DNA of 23,424 bases from Bifidobacterium breve (GCA_945870085.1 CAMBQX010000005.1:1-23424), one strand, 5' to 3'. Positions 1 through 8,262 are shown, numbered from the stretch's first letter. Numbers and translations: made by a program. Notes: a model not told the origin generated them from the letters alone.

Positions 1-1
1 C

Positions 2-538
2 TCGGCGCATTTTCTAGTGTCGACCGTAATTGCGGCCGGCTGCGTAGCCCTTGTCGTGCGCTCCCGAGATTTAGGTGATCAACCAATTATTTATTTGGTT
101 CGTCCAGAACTTCGAATTCTCACTTGGGCAATAGTTGGCACCGCATTCGCGGTTGTAGTTCTCGGGGTCATCGTGACCGGGAGTGGCCCGCACAGTGGCG
201 ACGCAGAGAGCGAGTCGCGGTTTGGATTCGATCCGCGTACCGTCGCTTGGCTCCATGCTGATGTAGTTTTGCTATTTATCGGTCTTATCTTGGCGATGCT
301 GCTGGCCGTCAGGCTAACTAAGGCTCCCCGGCAGTTATTCGTCCTGACACTCACGCTGCTTGCAATTTCGATGGTGCAGGGGGTTATCGGTTACACGCAG
401 TATTTTTCGGGACTCCCCGTCGCACTGGTAACGGTGCACGTGCTCGGCGCGTCACTAGTTTGGGTTACCGCGTTATTGATGCCCGCTGCCATCAGAACCC
501 GTGGACTATCCGATGAACGGGTCGATGGCGACAGCTAA
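2..538 (+). CDS. ctaA: Heme A synthase (COX15/CtaA family), C-terminal part, cut by window start
   Basis: Heme A synthase oxidises the C8 methyl of heme O to a formyl group in the membrane, giving heme A for aa3-type cytochrome oxidase. The frame is open from the first base with no stop, so about 178 C-terminal residues are present out of a usual 300 or so. Three histidines sit where the family has heme ligands: one in HFLVS at the edge, one in WLHADVV and one in VHVLGASLVW. Four hydrophobic segments are visible, fitting the second half of an eight-helix protein. The GTG at 17 is internal, not a real start. The 3' end overlaps the 3' end of ctaB, on the other strand, by 33 nt, which links the two consecutive steps of heme A synthesis. 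The family call is firm; only the N-terminal half is unseen. Confidence 0.92.
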   Translation, partial: SAHFLVSTVIAAGCVALVVRSRDLGDQPIIYLVRPELRILTWAIVGTAFAVVVLGVIVTGSGPHSGDAESESRFGFDPRTVAWLHADVVLLFIGLILAMLLAVRLTKAPRQLFVLTLTLLAISMVQGVIGYTQYFSGLPVALVTVHVLGASLVWVTALLMPAAIRTRGLSDERVDGDS

Positions 539-1420
539 GAAAAGTAGCGCAAGGTAAGTGATTGAGCCATGGAATAGTCGCATTGCAGGCACCAGCACCT
601 CGGTCGAAGGTGCACGAGCAACTCGATAGAGAACCACGGTCTGGAAGATGAACGCGGCACCCAAAACAACGGCGGCGATTGAATAGACCCAGCCCATTGG
701 TGCCACGAGGATTAAGGCCAGGGAGAAAAGCACCATAACCACGGCATAGACGACGATATTGGTGGTGACCGTGGTTACCGGCTTAACAACCGGCAGCATT
801 GGCACACCTGCACGCTCATAGTCGTCTCGGTATTTCATAGCCAGTGGCCAGTAGTGGGGCGGAGTCCAAAAGAAGATGATCATGAACAACACGACCGGTG
901 TCCAAGTTAGTGAACCGGTGACCGCCGACCACGCGATCAGCACCGGCATGCAACCAGCGGCGCCACCCCAAACGATGTTTTGTGAAGTGCGGCGTTTCAA
1001 TATCATTGTGTAGCCAACCACGTAGAGCAAGATTGCTAGAACGGCCAGCAGGGCTGAGATGAAGTTAGCGAGCCAAACTAGGGCTACTGCACTCCCCAAA
1101 CCCAAGATGACACCTTGAATGATTCCGGCTCGCACACTTATTGTTCCCATCGCCGCCGGGCGGTGGTCGGTTCGGTGCATCAAGGCGTCAATATCTCTGT
1201 CATAGACGCTGTTAAAGGTGTTGGCGGCACCCGCGGCCAAAGTCCCGCCGATCAAAACCGCAACCACGACTTTCAGGGTCGGCAGCCCCTGAGCCGCCAA
1301 GAACATTGTCGGGATCGCCGTGGTTAACAGCAACTCAACTATTCGGGGCTTGGTCAGGGCCACATGGGCCATGAATTGCTGAACCCGGTTCAACTTTTCA
1401 CTAGTGGGTGCAGCCGTCAT
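506..1420 (-). CDS. ctaB: Protoheme IX farnesyltransferase (heme O synthase)
   Basis: CtaB is a UbiA-superfamily membrane prenyltransferase that adds a farnesyl group to heme B, giving heme O, the substrate of CtaA. About nine hydrophobic helices are predicted. The first aspartate-rich motif is NSVYDRDIDALMHRT, and the second conserved loop is KYRDDYERAGVPMLP; both are hallmark sites for prenyl diphosphate and heme binding. From the ATG at 1420 the protein has 304 residues, normal for the family. An in-frame GTG at 1429 would add three residues, but neither start has a Shine-Dalgarno sequence and the GTG lies inside a TANNNT box (1428-1433), so the ATG with a leaderless transcript is preferred. 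It is divergent from tkt and convergent with ctaA. Confidence 0.95.
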   Translation of the reverse strand: MTAAPTSEKLNRVQQFMAHVALTKPRIVELLLTTAIPTMFLAAQGLPTLKVVVAVLIGGTLAAGAANTFNSVYDRDIDALMHRTDHRPAAMGTISVRAGIIQGVILGLGSAVALVWLANFISALLAVLAILLYVVGYTMILKRRTSQNIVWGGAAGCMPVLIAWSAVTGSLTWTPVVLFMIIFFWTPPHYWPLAMKYRDDYERAGVPMLPVVKPVTTVTTNIVVYAVVMVLFSLALILVAPMGWVYSIAAVVLGAAFIFQTVVLYRVARAPSTEVLVPAMRLFHGSITYLALLFLAVAIDPFIG

Positions 1421-1427
1421 TTCACAC

Positions 1428-1433
1428 ACGATA
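1428..1433 (-). promoter_or_regulatory. Candidate -10 box for leaderless ctaB
   Basis: TATCGT on the minus strand ends 7 nt before the ATG at 1420. That spacing would put the transcription start at or next to the start codon, as in many actinobacterial leaderless mRNAs. No -35 match to TTGACA is seen. TANNNT is common by chance, so this is suggestive only. Confidence 0.3.
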
Positions 1434-1497
1434 CCGGAATGCCGCGGACAGGCGATCTGATCTTTGGATCACTGCCCTCTGCTGTGTTCTCCATCAC

Positions 1498-1503
1498 TAG
1501 GCT
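1498..1503 (+). promoter_or_regulatory. Candidate -10 box for leaderless tkt
   Basis: TAGGCT lies 6 nt before the tkt ATG at 1510, so transcription could begin at the A of the start codon. There is no convincing Shine-Dalgarno sequence and no clear -35 box. The 89-bp region between ctaB and tkt (1421-1509) must hold promoters for both divergent genes. Confidence 0.3.
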
Positions 1504-1509
1504 TAGGCC

Positions 1510-3561
1510 ATGAGCGAACTGCTGAATTGGGACGCAACTGACGAGGATGCCGTTCGGCATCTACGGGCCTTGGCAATGGACGCCGTCCAGAAGGTAGGCA
1601 ATGGCCATCCAGGTACGGCAATGAGTTTGGCGCCGGTTGCGTACCTGCTCTTTACCCATATTTTGCGTCACGACCCAAGTGACCCCAATTGGCTGGGGCG
1701 GGACCGCTTCGTGCTCTCAGCGGGGCACTCCAGTTTGACCCTTTACTCGCAGTTATTTTTGTCGGGCTACGGCTTAACGATGGACGATCTGCGCGGATTT
1801 CGGACTTGGGGCTCGCGTACCCCCGGCCACCCCGAGCACGGCCATACCGCCGGTGTTGAAACTACTACCGGACCACTTGGCCAAGGGCTGTCGACAGCGG
1901 TCGGGATGGCCATGGGCGCCAGGTATGAACGCGGCCTATTCGATCCGGATACCGCGCCGGGTAAGAGCCCATTCGACCATCAGGTCTGGGTAATCGCATC
2001 TGATGGCGATCTGGAGGAGGGCATCACCTCTGAAGCATCGTCACTTGCGGGTACCCAAGGGCTAAGCAATCTCACTGTGCTCTGGGATGACAACCACATC
2101 TCAATTGAGGGTGATACCGCCGTGGCTTTTACTGAGAATGTGGTCGCCCGCTACGCGGCCTACCATTGGGCGACCCACGAGGTGGATCGCAACCAAGATG
2201 GCTCAGTTGACGTTGCCCAGCTTTACCATGCAATGCAGGCCGCTGCCGCCGAGAAATCACGCCCCACTTTTATTCGAGTTCGCACCACCATCGGCTGGCC
2301 GGCACCGCATGCGCAAAACACCGCGAAAGCACACGGCTCGGCGTTGGGCGCCGATGAAGTCGCTGCCACCAAAGTAGTTCTAGGCCTAGACCCCAACGTG
2401 TCCTTTGCTTTCCCCGACGCCTTGGTTGCAAGTGTTCGCGGCAGACTGACCCAGCGGGTGGTGGCCGCGCGCTCTACCTGGGAGGCGAGCTATCAATCGT
2501 GGCGAGCGGCGCAACCTGATCGCGCGGCCTTACTTGAGCGATTGCGCGCCGGTGAGTTACCCACCGGATTCGATAATGCTTTCCCCGCATATGAAATTGG
2601 CAGTTCGGTCTCCACCCGCAAAGCGTCCGGGGAGGCAATCAATGCGGTTGCTAACGTGATGCCGGAGCTGTGGGGTGGCTCCGCTGACCTCGCCGAATCG
2701 AACAACACCACGATCGAAGGCGGCAAGAGTTTCTTGCCAAGTTCTTCGAACGTACCGGATGCTTCACCATACGGGCGCATCATGCATTTTGGCATTCGCG
2801 AACACGCGATGGGAGCCATTTTGAATGGAATCTCCCTTGATGGGTTGACACGCGTATTCGGCGGCACCTTCATGGTTTTCAGCGATTACATGCGGGGTGC
2901 GGTTCGCCTTGCAGCCCTAATGCAAACTCCAGTAACTTTCGTCTGGACCCACGATTCCATCGGTCTCGGTGAAGATGGTCCTACCCACCAGCCGATCGAG
3001 CACCTCTGGTCGCTGCGCGCGATACCTGGGCTCTCAGTAGTAAGGCCCGCCGATGCAAATGAGACTTCAGCTGCCTGGCACACCACCTTGCGTGCGCGCC
3101 GTCCGGTGGGCTTGGTCTTGACGCGCCAGAATTTGCCGACTTTGGCGTCAGCAGAACTCGCCCGCACCGGGGTGGCTAGGGGCGCATACATATTGGCCGA
3201 TTCCAGTAATCCAGTGGTGCTCCTCATGGCAACCGGGTCCGAAGTGCAATTAGCACTACAAGCGCATTTAGTGCTTGCCGCAGACGGAATTTCCTCGCGG
3301 GTCATCTCAATGCCATGTTTGGAATGGTTCGACGAACAAGACCAGGCCTATCGCGATAGCGTGCTGCTGCCAATGGTAAAGGCCCGGGTAGCTGTTGAAG
3401 CTGGCGCTACTTTGGGCTGGTGGCGGTATGTCGGCGACCGCGGGAAAGTGATCGGCATCGATCACTTTGGGGCGAGTGCTGACCAAGCCGTGCTTTACCA
3501 CGAGTTCGGTATCACCGCTGAGGCAATCGTTGCCGCTGCTAAATCAAGTCTGGGAGCGTGA
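1510..3561 (+). CDS. tkt: Transketolase
   Basis: A thiamine-diphosphate enzyme that moves two-carbon ketol units in the non-oxidative pentose phosphate pathway. The 683 residues match the usual length. Visible landmarks are GNGHPG with His33, GPLGQGLS (121-128), the ThDP/metal motif DGDLEEG (165-171) with Asn195, the catalytic Glu431 in GIREHAMG, and DSIGLGEDGPTHQPIEHL in the pyrimidine-binding domain. The C-terminal end IDHFGASAD is also typical. The ATG at 1510 is chosen because translation from it begins at the usual position, about 30 residues before GHPG. It is the first gene of tkt-tal-zwf-opcA-pgl; the stop is 9 nt before tal, so the five genes are probably co-transcribed. Confidence 0.98.
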   Translation: MSELLNWDATDEDAVRHLRALAMDAVQKVGNGHPGTAMSLAPVAYLLFTHILRHDPSDPNWLGRDRFVLSAGHSSLTLYSQLFLSGYGLTMDDLRGFRTWGSRTPGHPEHGHTAGVETTTGPLGQGLSTAVGMAMGARYERGLFDPDTAPGKSPFDHQVWVIASDGDLEEGITSEASSLAGTQGLSNLTVLWDDNHISIEGDTAVAFTENVVARYAAYHWATHEVDRNQDGSVDVAQLYHAMQAAAAEKSRPTFIRVRTTIGWPAPHAQNTAKAHGSALGADEVAATKVVLGLDPNVSFAFPDALVASVRGRLTQRVVAARSTWEASYQSWRAAQPDRAALLERLRAGELPTGFDNAFPAYEIGSSVSTRKASGEAINAVANVMPELWGGSADLAESNNTTIEGGKSFLPSSSNVPDASPYGRIMHFGIREHAMGAILNGISLDGLTRVFGGTFMVFSDYMRGAVRLAALMQTPVTFVWTHDSIGLGEDGPTHQPIEHLWSLRAIPGLSVVRPADANETSAAWHTTLRARRPVGLVLTRQNLPTLASAELARTGVARGAYILADSSNPVVLLMATGSEVQLALQAHLVLAADGISSRVISMPCLEWFDEQDQAYRDSVLLPMVKARVAVEAGATLGWWRYVGDRGKVIGIDHFGASADQAVLYHEFGITAEAIVAAAKSSLGA

Positions 3562-3570
3562 GTTAAACCG

Positions 3571-4674
3571 ATGAATGCACTTGAGGCCTTGACTGATCTT
3601 GGAGTCTCGATCTGGCTTGATGATCTAGATCGTCACCGTATTACCTCCGGCAACTTGGCCGATTTGATCGAGAACAAATGCGTTAGAGGTGTAACCACTA
3701 ACCCGGCGATCTTCGATAAGGCAGTTTCAGCGGGGGCTGAGGCCTATGCGGCGCAGATCAGTGAGCTCACCGCTCAAGGCAAAGATGTCGACCAGATCAT
3801 CCGCAGGTTGACTACCGATGATGTCCGCGCTGCATGTGATCTATTTACCGGGCTTTGGCAGCAATCAGGTGGTGTCGATGGTCGGGTATCAATTGAGGTA
3901 GACCCGCGCTTAGCGAATGACACCGCAGCGACAATCATTCAGGCGGCGGAGCTTTGGAGTCAGGTCGCCCGCCCAAACGCTCTTATCAAGATTCCGGCAA
4001 CCAAGGCCGGCCTCCCCGCGATCACAGAGACAATCGCCAATGGCATCAGCGTTAACGTGACTTTGATCTTCTCGGTTGATCGGTACCTTGAAGTTATTGC
4101 GGCCTATGAGGCAGGCCTCGTGCGCGCAAGGGCAGCGGGTCATGACCTCTCAGCTATTCAATCCGTGGCTTCATTTTTCGTCAGCCGGGTCGATGCTGCG
4201 GTGGACGCTCAACTAGAGGTGATTGCCACGCCTGCAGCTATCGAACTTAAGGGCGAAGCTGCCATCGCCAATGCCAGGCTCGCCTGGGTTGCTTATGAGG
4301 AGGCCCTGGCCACCGCGGGCTGGGCTGAACTCGCCGCCGCCGGTGCCAACCCGCAGCGTCCGCTCTGGGCTTCAACCGGGGTCAAGGACCCACACTACGA
4401 CGACACCCGTTATGTCATCGATCTTGCGACCGCGGGCTGTGTCAACACCATGCCTGAGGCCACCTTGAACGCTGTTGATCAACATGGCCATGTAATCGGC
4501 GACACCGTGCGTGGCACCGGCCCCGCCGCGGCGGCGGTTTGGCAATCCCTCGCCGGTCAAGGCATCAACCAGGGCTCTGTGTGCGACATACTCGAAATTG
4601 AAGGGGTGCAGAAGTTCATCGACTCCTGGGAGCAATTGCGTACCACCGTTCAGAATGCGATGCAGGGGTCATAA
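3571..4674 (+). CDS. tal: Transaldolase
   Basis: Transaldolase transfers a dihydroxyacetone unit between sugar phosphates through a Schiff base. The 367-residue form is the longer actinobacterial type. The N-terminal GVSIWLDDLDR and GVTTNPAIF signatures are clear, and Lys140 in NALIKIPATKAG is the expected Schiff-base lysine. Further matches are NVTLIFS, SVASFFVSRVDAAVD, RPLWASTGVKDP and VNTMPEATL. There is no fused phosphoglucose isomerase domain, unlike some bacterial tal-pgi fusions. It starts 9 nt after tkt. Its stop overlaps the zwf start by one base (TAATG), so translation of zwf is likely coupled. Confidence 0.97.
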   Translation: MNALEALTDLGVSIWLDDLDRHRITSGNLADLIENKCVRGVTTNPAIFDKAVSAGAEAYAAQISELTAQGKDVDQIIRRLTTDDVRAACDLFTGLWQQSGGVDGRVSIEVDPRLANDTAATIIQAAELWSQVARPNALIKIPATKAGLPAITETIANGISVNVTLIFSVDRYLEVIAAYEAGLVRARAAGHDLSAIQSVASFFVSRVDAAVDAQLEVIATPAAIELKGEAAIANARLAWVAYEEALATAGWAELAAAGANPQRPLWASTGVKDPHYDDTRYVIDLATAGCVNTMPEATLNAVDQHGHVIGDTVRGTGPAAAAVWQSLAGQGINQGSVCDILEIEGVQKFIDSWEQLRTTVQNAMQGS

Positions 4675-6206
4675 TGCAAGCTGAAATTTTCAATCCATTA
4701 CGTGATGAACTAGACCATCGACTCCCTAGGGTTGCCGGCCCTTGCGCAATGGTGCTTTTCGGAGTTACCGGCGACCTCGCTACCAAGAAAGTAATGCCGG
4801 CCATTTACGACCTGGCCAATCGCGGGCTACTACCACCAGGTTTTGCGCTGGTTGGTTTCGCTCGGCGCGATTGGGCCGATGAGGATTTCGCTCAAATTGT
4901 GCACGATGCTGTGCGTGAGCATTCAAGAACCCCATTTCGTGAATCCACCTGGAAACAACTATCAGAAGGTATTCGATTCGTGGCTGGCGACCTAGCCGAC
5001 CCCGCTGCCTACCAAGAGTTAAGTGCGGCGGTTGCCGAGCTCGATACCACTCGCGGCACCAGGGGTAACCATGCTTTTTACCTTTCTATTCCGCCCGGGT
5101 TATTCCCGGTGGTTCTTGAACACCTAAAGGCATCGGGACTCGCGGATAGTCGTGAAGACGCTTGGCGCCGAGTAGTAATTGAAAAGCCATTCGGTCATGA
5201 CCTAACCAGTGCGACAGCTCTTAATGACCTGGTAGGCGAGGTGTTTCCCGCGGGGTCAGTTTTTCGGATTGACCACTATCTGGGCAAAGAGACCGTTCAG
5301 AACATCTTGGCAGTACGCTTTGCTAACGCGATGTACGAGCCGCTATGGAATTCCAACTATGTCGATAATGTGCAGATCACAATGGCCGAGGATATCGGAA
5401 TTGCCGGGCGCGCCGGCTACTACGACGGTATTGGGGCTGCACGCGATGTAATCCAAAACCACTTATTACAACTCCTCGCACTGACCGCCATGGAGGAGCC
5501 ACTCTCCTTTACCGCACGTGATGTGCGGCTGGAGAAAGAAAAAGCTTTATCGGCAATCAAATTGCCGAAGCAGATTGATCTCCACACCTCCCGAGGGCAG
5601 TACGCCTCCGGCTGGCAGGGCGGAATACCGGTAATAGGTTTCTTGGAAGAGGACGGGATTTCACCCACCTCAATAACTGACACTTACGCAGCGGTTCGCT
5701 TAAATGTGGAAAACCGGCGCTGGGCAGGAGTTCCATTTTATCTCCGCACAGGTAAACGGCTTGGGCGTCGAGTCACCGAAGTAGCCGTTGTTTTCAAACG
5801 TGCCCCACATCTGCCATTTGCGAGTGCCGCCGTTGAAGAACTCAGCAATAACGCCTTCGTATTTCGTATCCAGCCTGATGAAGGCATCACCGTTAAGTTC
5901 GGATCCAAGGTACCGAACACAGCGTCGGTGGAAGTGCGCGATGTAACGATGGATTTTCAATACGGTGATTCATTCGTTGATTCGAGCCCTGAAGCCTACG
6001 AGCGCCTGATCCTCGACGTGCTCTTAGGTGATCCACCGCTGTTCCCGCGGCCGCGCGAGGTTGAGTTGGCCTGGACAATCTTGGATCCGGTTCTTGATCG
6101 CTGGGCCGAGCAAGGGCAACCCGACCAATACGTCGCAGGTGGGTGGGGGCCGCACTCGGCGGATGAAATGATCAAGCGCGATGGCCGCACTTGGCGGCGG
6201 CCATGA
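4674..6206 (+). CDS. zwf: Glucose-6-phosphate 1-dehydrogenase
   Basis: It oxidises glucose 6-phosphate to 6-phosphogluconolactone with reduction of NADP+ (or NAD+), opening the oxidative pentose phosphate pathway. The 510 residues are of normal length. The N-terminal Rossmann motif is LFGVTGDLATKK (28-39). The conserved EKPFG contains Lys171, and the active-site motif RIDHYLGKETVQN (198-210) carries Asp200, His201 and Lys205. The C-terminal part includes SYxDSFVDxSPEAYERLI-like sequence and the usual WxxxDPVLDRW region. The ATG overlaps the tal stop by one base and the TGA overlaps the opcA ATG (ATGA). Placement next to opcA is the standard actinobacterial and cyanobacterial arrangement. Confidence 0.98.
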   Translation: MQAEIFNPLRDELDHRLPRVAGPCAMVLFGVTGDLATKKVMPAIYDLANRGLLPPGFALVGFARRDWADEDFAQIVHDAVREHSRTPFRESTWKQLSEGIRFVAGDLADPAAYQELSAAVAELDTTRGTRGNHAFYLSIPPGLFPVVLEHLKASGLADSREDAWRRVVIEKPFGHDLTSATALNDLVGEVFPAGSVFRIDHYLGKETVQNILAVRFANAMYEPLWNSNYVDNVQITMAEDIGIAGRAGYYDGIGAARDVIQNHLLQLLALTAMEEPLSFTARDVRLEKEKALSAIKLPKQIDLHTSRGQYASGWQGGIPVIGFLEEDGISPTSITDTYAAVRLNVENRRWAGVPFYLRTGKRLGRRVTEVAVVFKRAPHLPFASAAVEELSNNAFVFRIQPDEGITVKFGSKVPNTASVEVRDVTMDFQYGDSFVDSSPEAYERLILDVLLGDPPLFPRPREVELAWTILDPVLDRWAEQGQPDQYVAGGWGPHSADEMIKRDGRTWRRP

Positions 6207-7114
6207 TCAGACTTGAGGGCACCAGCGGCGGGGCCGTTGCCGCGACCATAAATCAGGAGCGGAACCGCTTGGGCTCCTCGCCCAGCGGAATGGTCCTGAC
6301 CTTGTTAATCATGGCCACCGAGGAGACGCAGGCCGACGCTACCGCTGCTGCGGTGGCCGCTGCGCGCCTGCATCCAATGCGCATAATCACCATGGTTCCA
6401 AGGCCCACCGACCCAAATACCCGCCTAGATGCGGACATCTCGGTCGGGGGTGATGATGGCCCGGGTGAAGTTGCGATTCTGCGGCTGCGAGGCCTGCTTG
6501 CCGAACAAGCAAATTCCGTTGCCGTTCCACTGATGCTCTCAGACACCCCGGTGGTCGCCTACTGGCCAGGTGTCGCACCCAAGGTGCCCGCCGATGATCC
6601 AATTGGTCGTCACGCGCAGCGGCGCATCACCGATGCAGCCGGTGCCCTTGACCCTTTGCGGGATTTACTAACCCGTCGGCAGGGTTACCAGCCTGGCGAT
6701 ACCGACTTAGCCTGGACCCGCCTTACCCCATGGCGATCAGCTCTCGCTTCGGCACTCGATCAGCCATTCGGGACAATTACCGGTGGAAGTGTTTCCGGTG
6801 AGCGGGGCAATCCCAGTGTGCCGCTATTGACTTCTTGGCTGCACCGGCGCCTGGGAGTACCCGTGATTCTCAAAATTGATGACGGTCCCGGGCTCACTGA
6901 AGTCACGCTGCTAGCCGGTGCCGATAAAATTTCTATCAGTCGCGAAGACGGCGGGGTCGCAACACTTTGCTGTTCAGGGCAACCAGACACCACCGTGGTG
7001 CTGCCCCGTCGCGACCTTGCAGCCCTGCTCTCCGAAGAACTTAGGCGCCTTGACCCCGATTTACCGTATGAAGAAGCAATTGCGGGGGTTAGTGATTCGG
7101 ATTGCAATTCGTGA
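6203..7114 (+). CDS. opcA: Glucose-6-phosphate dehydrogenase assembly protein OpcA
   Basis: OpcA activates G6PDH and helps its oligomer assembly; it was characterised in cyanobacteria and occurs next to zwf in actinobacteria. The 303-residue protein shows family sequence blocks: a HPMRIITMVPR segment, the RLDADISVGG block, GEVAILRLRG, SVAVPLMLSDTPVVAYWPG, and GRHAQRRITDAAG. The ATG at 6203 is chosen because it overlaps the zwf stop as ATGA. A TTG at 6191 would add four residues but lacks this coupling signature. The stop overlaps the pgl GTG in the same way (GTGA). The biochemical mechanism in actinobacteria is known less well than the association with zwf. Confidence 0.95.
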   Translation: MIRLEGTSGGAVAATINQERNRLGSSPSGMVLTLLIMATEETQADATAAAVAAARLHPMRIITMVPRPTDPNTRLDADISVGGDDGPGEVAILRLRGLLAEQANSVAVPLMLSDTPVVAYWPGVAPKVPADDPIGRHAQRRITDAAGALDPLRDLLTRRQGYQPGDTDLAWTRLTPWRSALASALDQPFGTITGGSVSGERGNPSVPLLTSWLHRRLGVPVILKIDDGPGLTEVTLLAGADKISISREDGGVATLCCSGQPDTTVVLPRRDLAALLSEELRRLDPDLPYEEAIAGVSDSDCNS

Positions 7115-7884
7115 ATGCTGTTGAGGTCATTCGACACCAAAATGCACAATCCCTTGCTGACGCTGTAGCAGCGCAACTAGTCACCCACATCGTCGAAACT
7201 CAATCTGCTGGGGTGCGCCCGCACATTGTTCTAACCGGTGGCGGAATTGGTACCGCTGCCTTGGCGTCAATTGCGAAGGGCCCCGGTCTAAATGCCGTGG
7301 ATTGGGAGCTTATCGAGATTTGGTGGGGCGATGAGAGGTACTTACCCACCGGAGACCCAGAACGCAATGAAAGCTCTGCTCGCGCCGCATTATTAGATTT
7401 CGTGCCTATCCCGCCGAAGAATTTACACGCGATTGCCGGCCCTGATACCACCGCGGACGCCGAAAGCTCAGCTGCGGCTTATGCCGATGAACTCGAACGG
7501 TACCGCCGCCCCGAAGACCATGCTCCAGTGCCAAGTTTTGCGGTGATGCTTCTTGGAATCGGCCCCGATGGCCACGTGGCATCGCTGTTTCCGGAGCATC
7601 CAGCATTACATGATGACAGGGTGGTCACGGCGGTGCACGGCTCTCCGAAGCCGCCGTCAACGCGCATCACCATGACGCTGCCAACAATCGGCGCAGCGCG
7701 CGAGGTCTGGGTCTTAGCAAGTGGCACCGAAAAAGCTGCGGCCATTAGATTGGCACTCGACCCCGCGGCTGGCTTCTTGCAAGTACCGGCCGCTGGTGCC
7801 CGGGGCCGCGAGCGCACCCTTTTCCTGATCGACGAGCAAGCCGCCGTGAAATTGCCTCCGGGCCTTGGCCGAACTACCGCCTAG
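7111..7884 (+). CDS. pgl: 6-phosphogluconolactonase
   Basis: It hydrolyses 6-phosphogluconolactone, the product of zwf, to 6-phosphogluconate. It belongs to the DevB/NagB-like sugar isomerase fold. Landmarks are VLTGGGIGTAAL, WWGDERYLPTGDPERNE (with the E-R pair of the family), and LLGIGPDGHVASLFPEHPAL, which holds the GDGHxASLFP-type active-site histidine. From the GTG at 7111 it has 257 residues. This start is chosen because GTGA overlaps the opcA stop; a TTG at 7102 would add three residues. It is the last gene of the operon. An 11-bp tandem repeat begins in its last codons, and it converges with the RbpA-family gene 42 bp away. Confidence 0.96.
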   Translation: MNAVEVIRHQNAQSLADAVAAQLVTHIVETQSAGVRPHIVLTGGGIGTAALASIAKGPGLNAVDWELIEIWWGDERYLPTGDPERNESSARAALLDFVPIPPKNLHAIAGPDTTADAESSAAAYADELERYRRPEDHAPVPSFAVMLLGIGPDGHVASLFPEHPALHDDRVVTAVHGSPKPPSTRITMTLPTIGAAREVWVLASGTEKAAAIRLALDPAAGFLQVPAAGARGRERTLFLIDEQAAVKLPPGLGRTTA

Positions 7885-7909
7885 TTGCCGCCTGGTTGCC
7901 GCCAAATTG
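7877..7909 (+). repeat. Three tandem 11-bp units spanning the pgl stop codon
   Basis: CCGCCTAGTTG, CCGCCTGGTTG and CCGCCAAATTG follow each other without a gap. Copies 1 and 2 differ at one base, and copy 3 at three bases from copy 2. The first unit contains the pgl TAG stop. It looks like a small slippage expansion in the convergent intergenic spacer. No clear hairpin terminator is visible in 7885-7926. Confidence 0.8.
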
Positions 7910-7926
7910 TCGCGAGCCCGCAAACG

Positions 7927-8256
7927 CTATGGCCGGATTTTCTCCATGGCCTCGGCTAAAATGGTGGCGCCATCTTTATCTGAACGCCGCTCTTTTACAT
8001 AGGCCAAGTGGGTCTTATATGGCTCGACCTTTGGTGGCAATGGCGGATTGGCCTCATCGGGCCCAGCAGGCAGGCCACACCGTGGACAGTCCCATTCTTC
8101 GGGGATCACCGCATCGGTGGCGAAACTGGGCTTTGACTCATGCCCACGGCAGCACCAAAAAGACACCCAGATGCGCGGAGCCGCCTCGCCGCGTTCGGCT
8201 TCACCCATTGGGCCCGCACCGACACGGCTACCGCGAATTGCACTGCCACCCGCCAC
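7927..8256 (-). CDS. rbpA: RNA polymerase-binding protein, RbpA family (secG-linked type)
   Basis: RbpA proteins bind actinobacterial RNA polymerase and group 1/2 sigma factors and stabilise open complexes. This 109-residue protein has the N-terminal AIRGSRVG block (6-13), matching the RGSRLG-type start of RbpA. A four-ligand zinc-like set follows (Cys35 or Cys36, His39, Cys57, Cys60, the last two as CPRC), then a proline-rich basic linker and a C-terminal helix with YKTHLAYVKERRS. The usual sigma-interaction sequence, THWDMLLERRS, is replaced by THLAYVKERRS, so it appears to be the variant that sits beside secG in many actinobacteria. A separate housekeeping rbpA may exist elsewhere. The GTG at 8256 is supported by a GAAGGGA site 6 nt upstream; a TTG at 8307 would add 17 residues overlapping secG. 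The family is firm; whether it does the housekeeping RbpA job is uncertain. Confidence 0.85.
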   Translation of the reverse strand: MAGGSAIRGSRVGAGPMGEAERGEAAPRIWVSFWCCRGHESKPSFATDAVIPEEWDCPRCGLPAGPDEANPPLPPKVEPYKTHLAYVKERRSDKDGATILAEAMEKIRP

Positions 8257-8262
8257 AAGAAT

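Noticed and set aside
3327..3337. GTTCGACGAAC palindrome inside tkt
   Set aside because: The half-sites are in reverse order and spacing for an SOS box, it is far from any promoter, and it is explained by the codons of a conserved enzyme.
7904..7926. Possible terminator hairpin between pgl and rbpA
   Set aside because: Only a 3-bp GCG/CGC stem with a 4-nt loop and no T-run on either strand.
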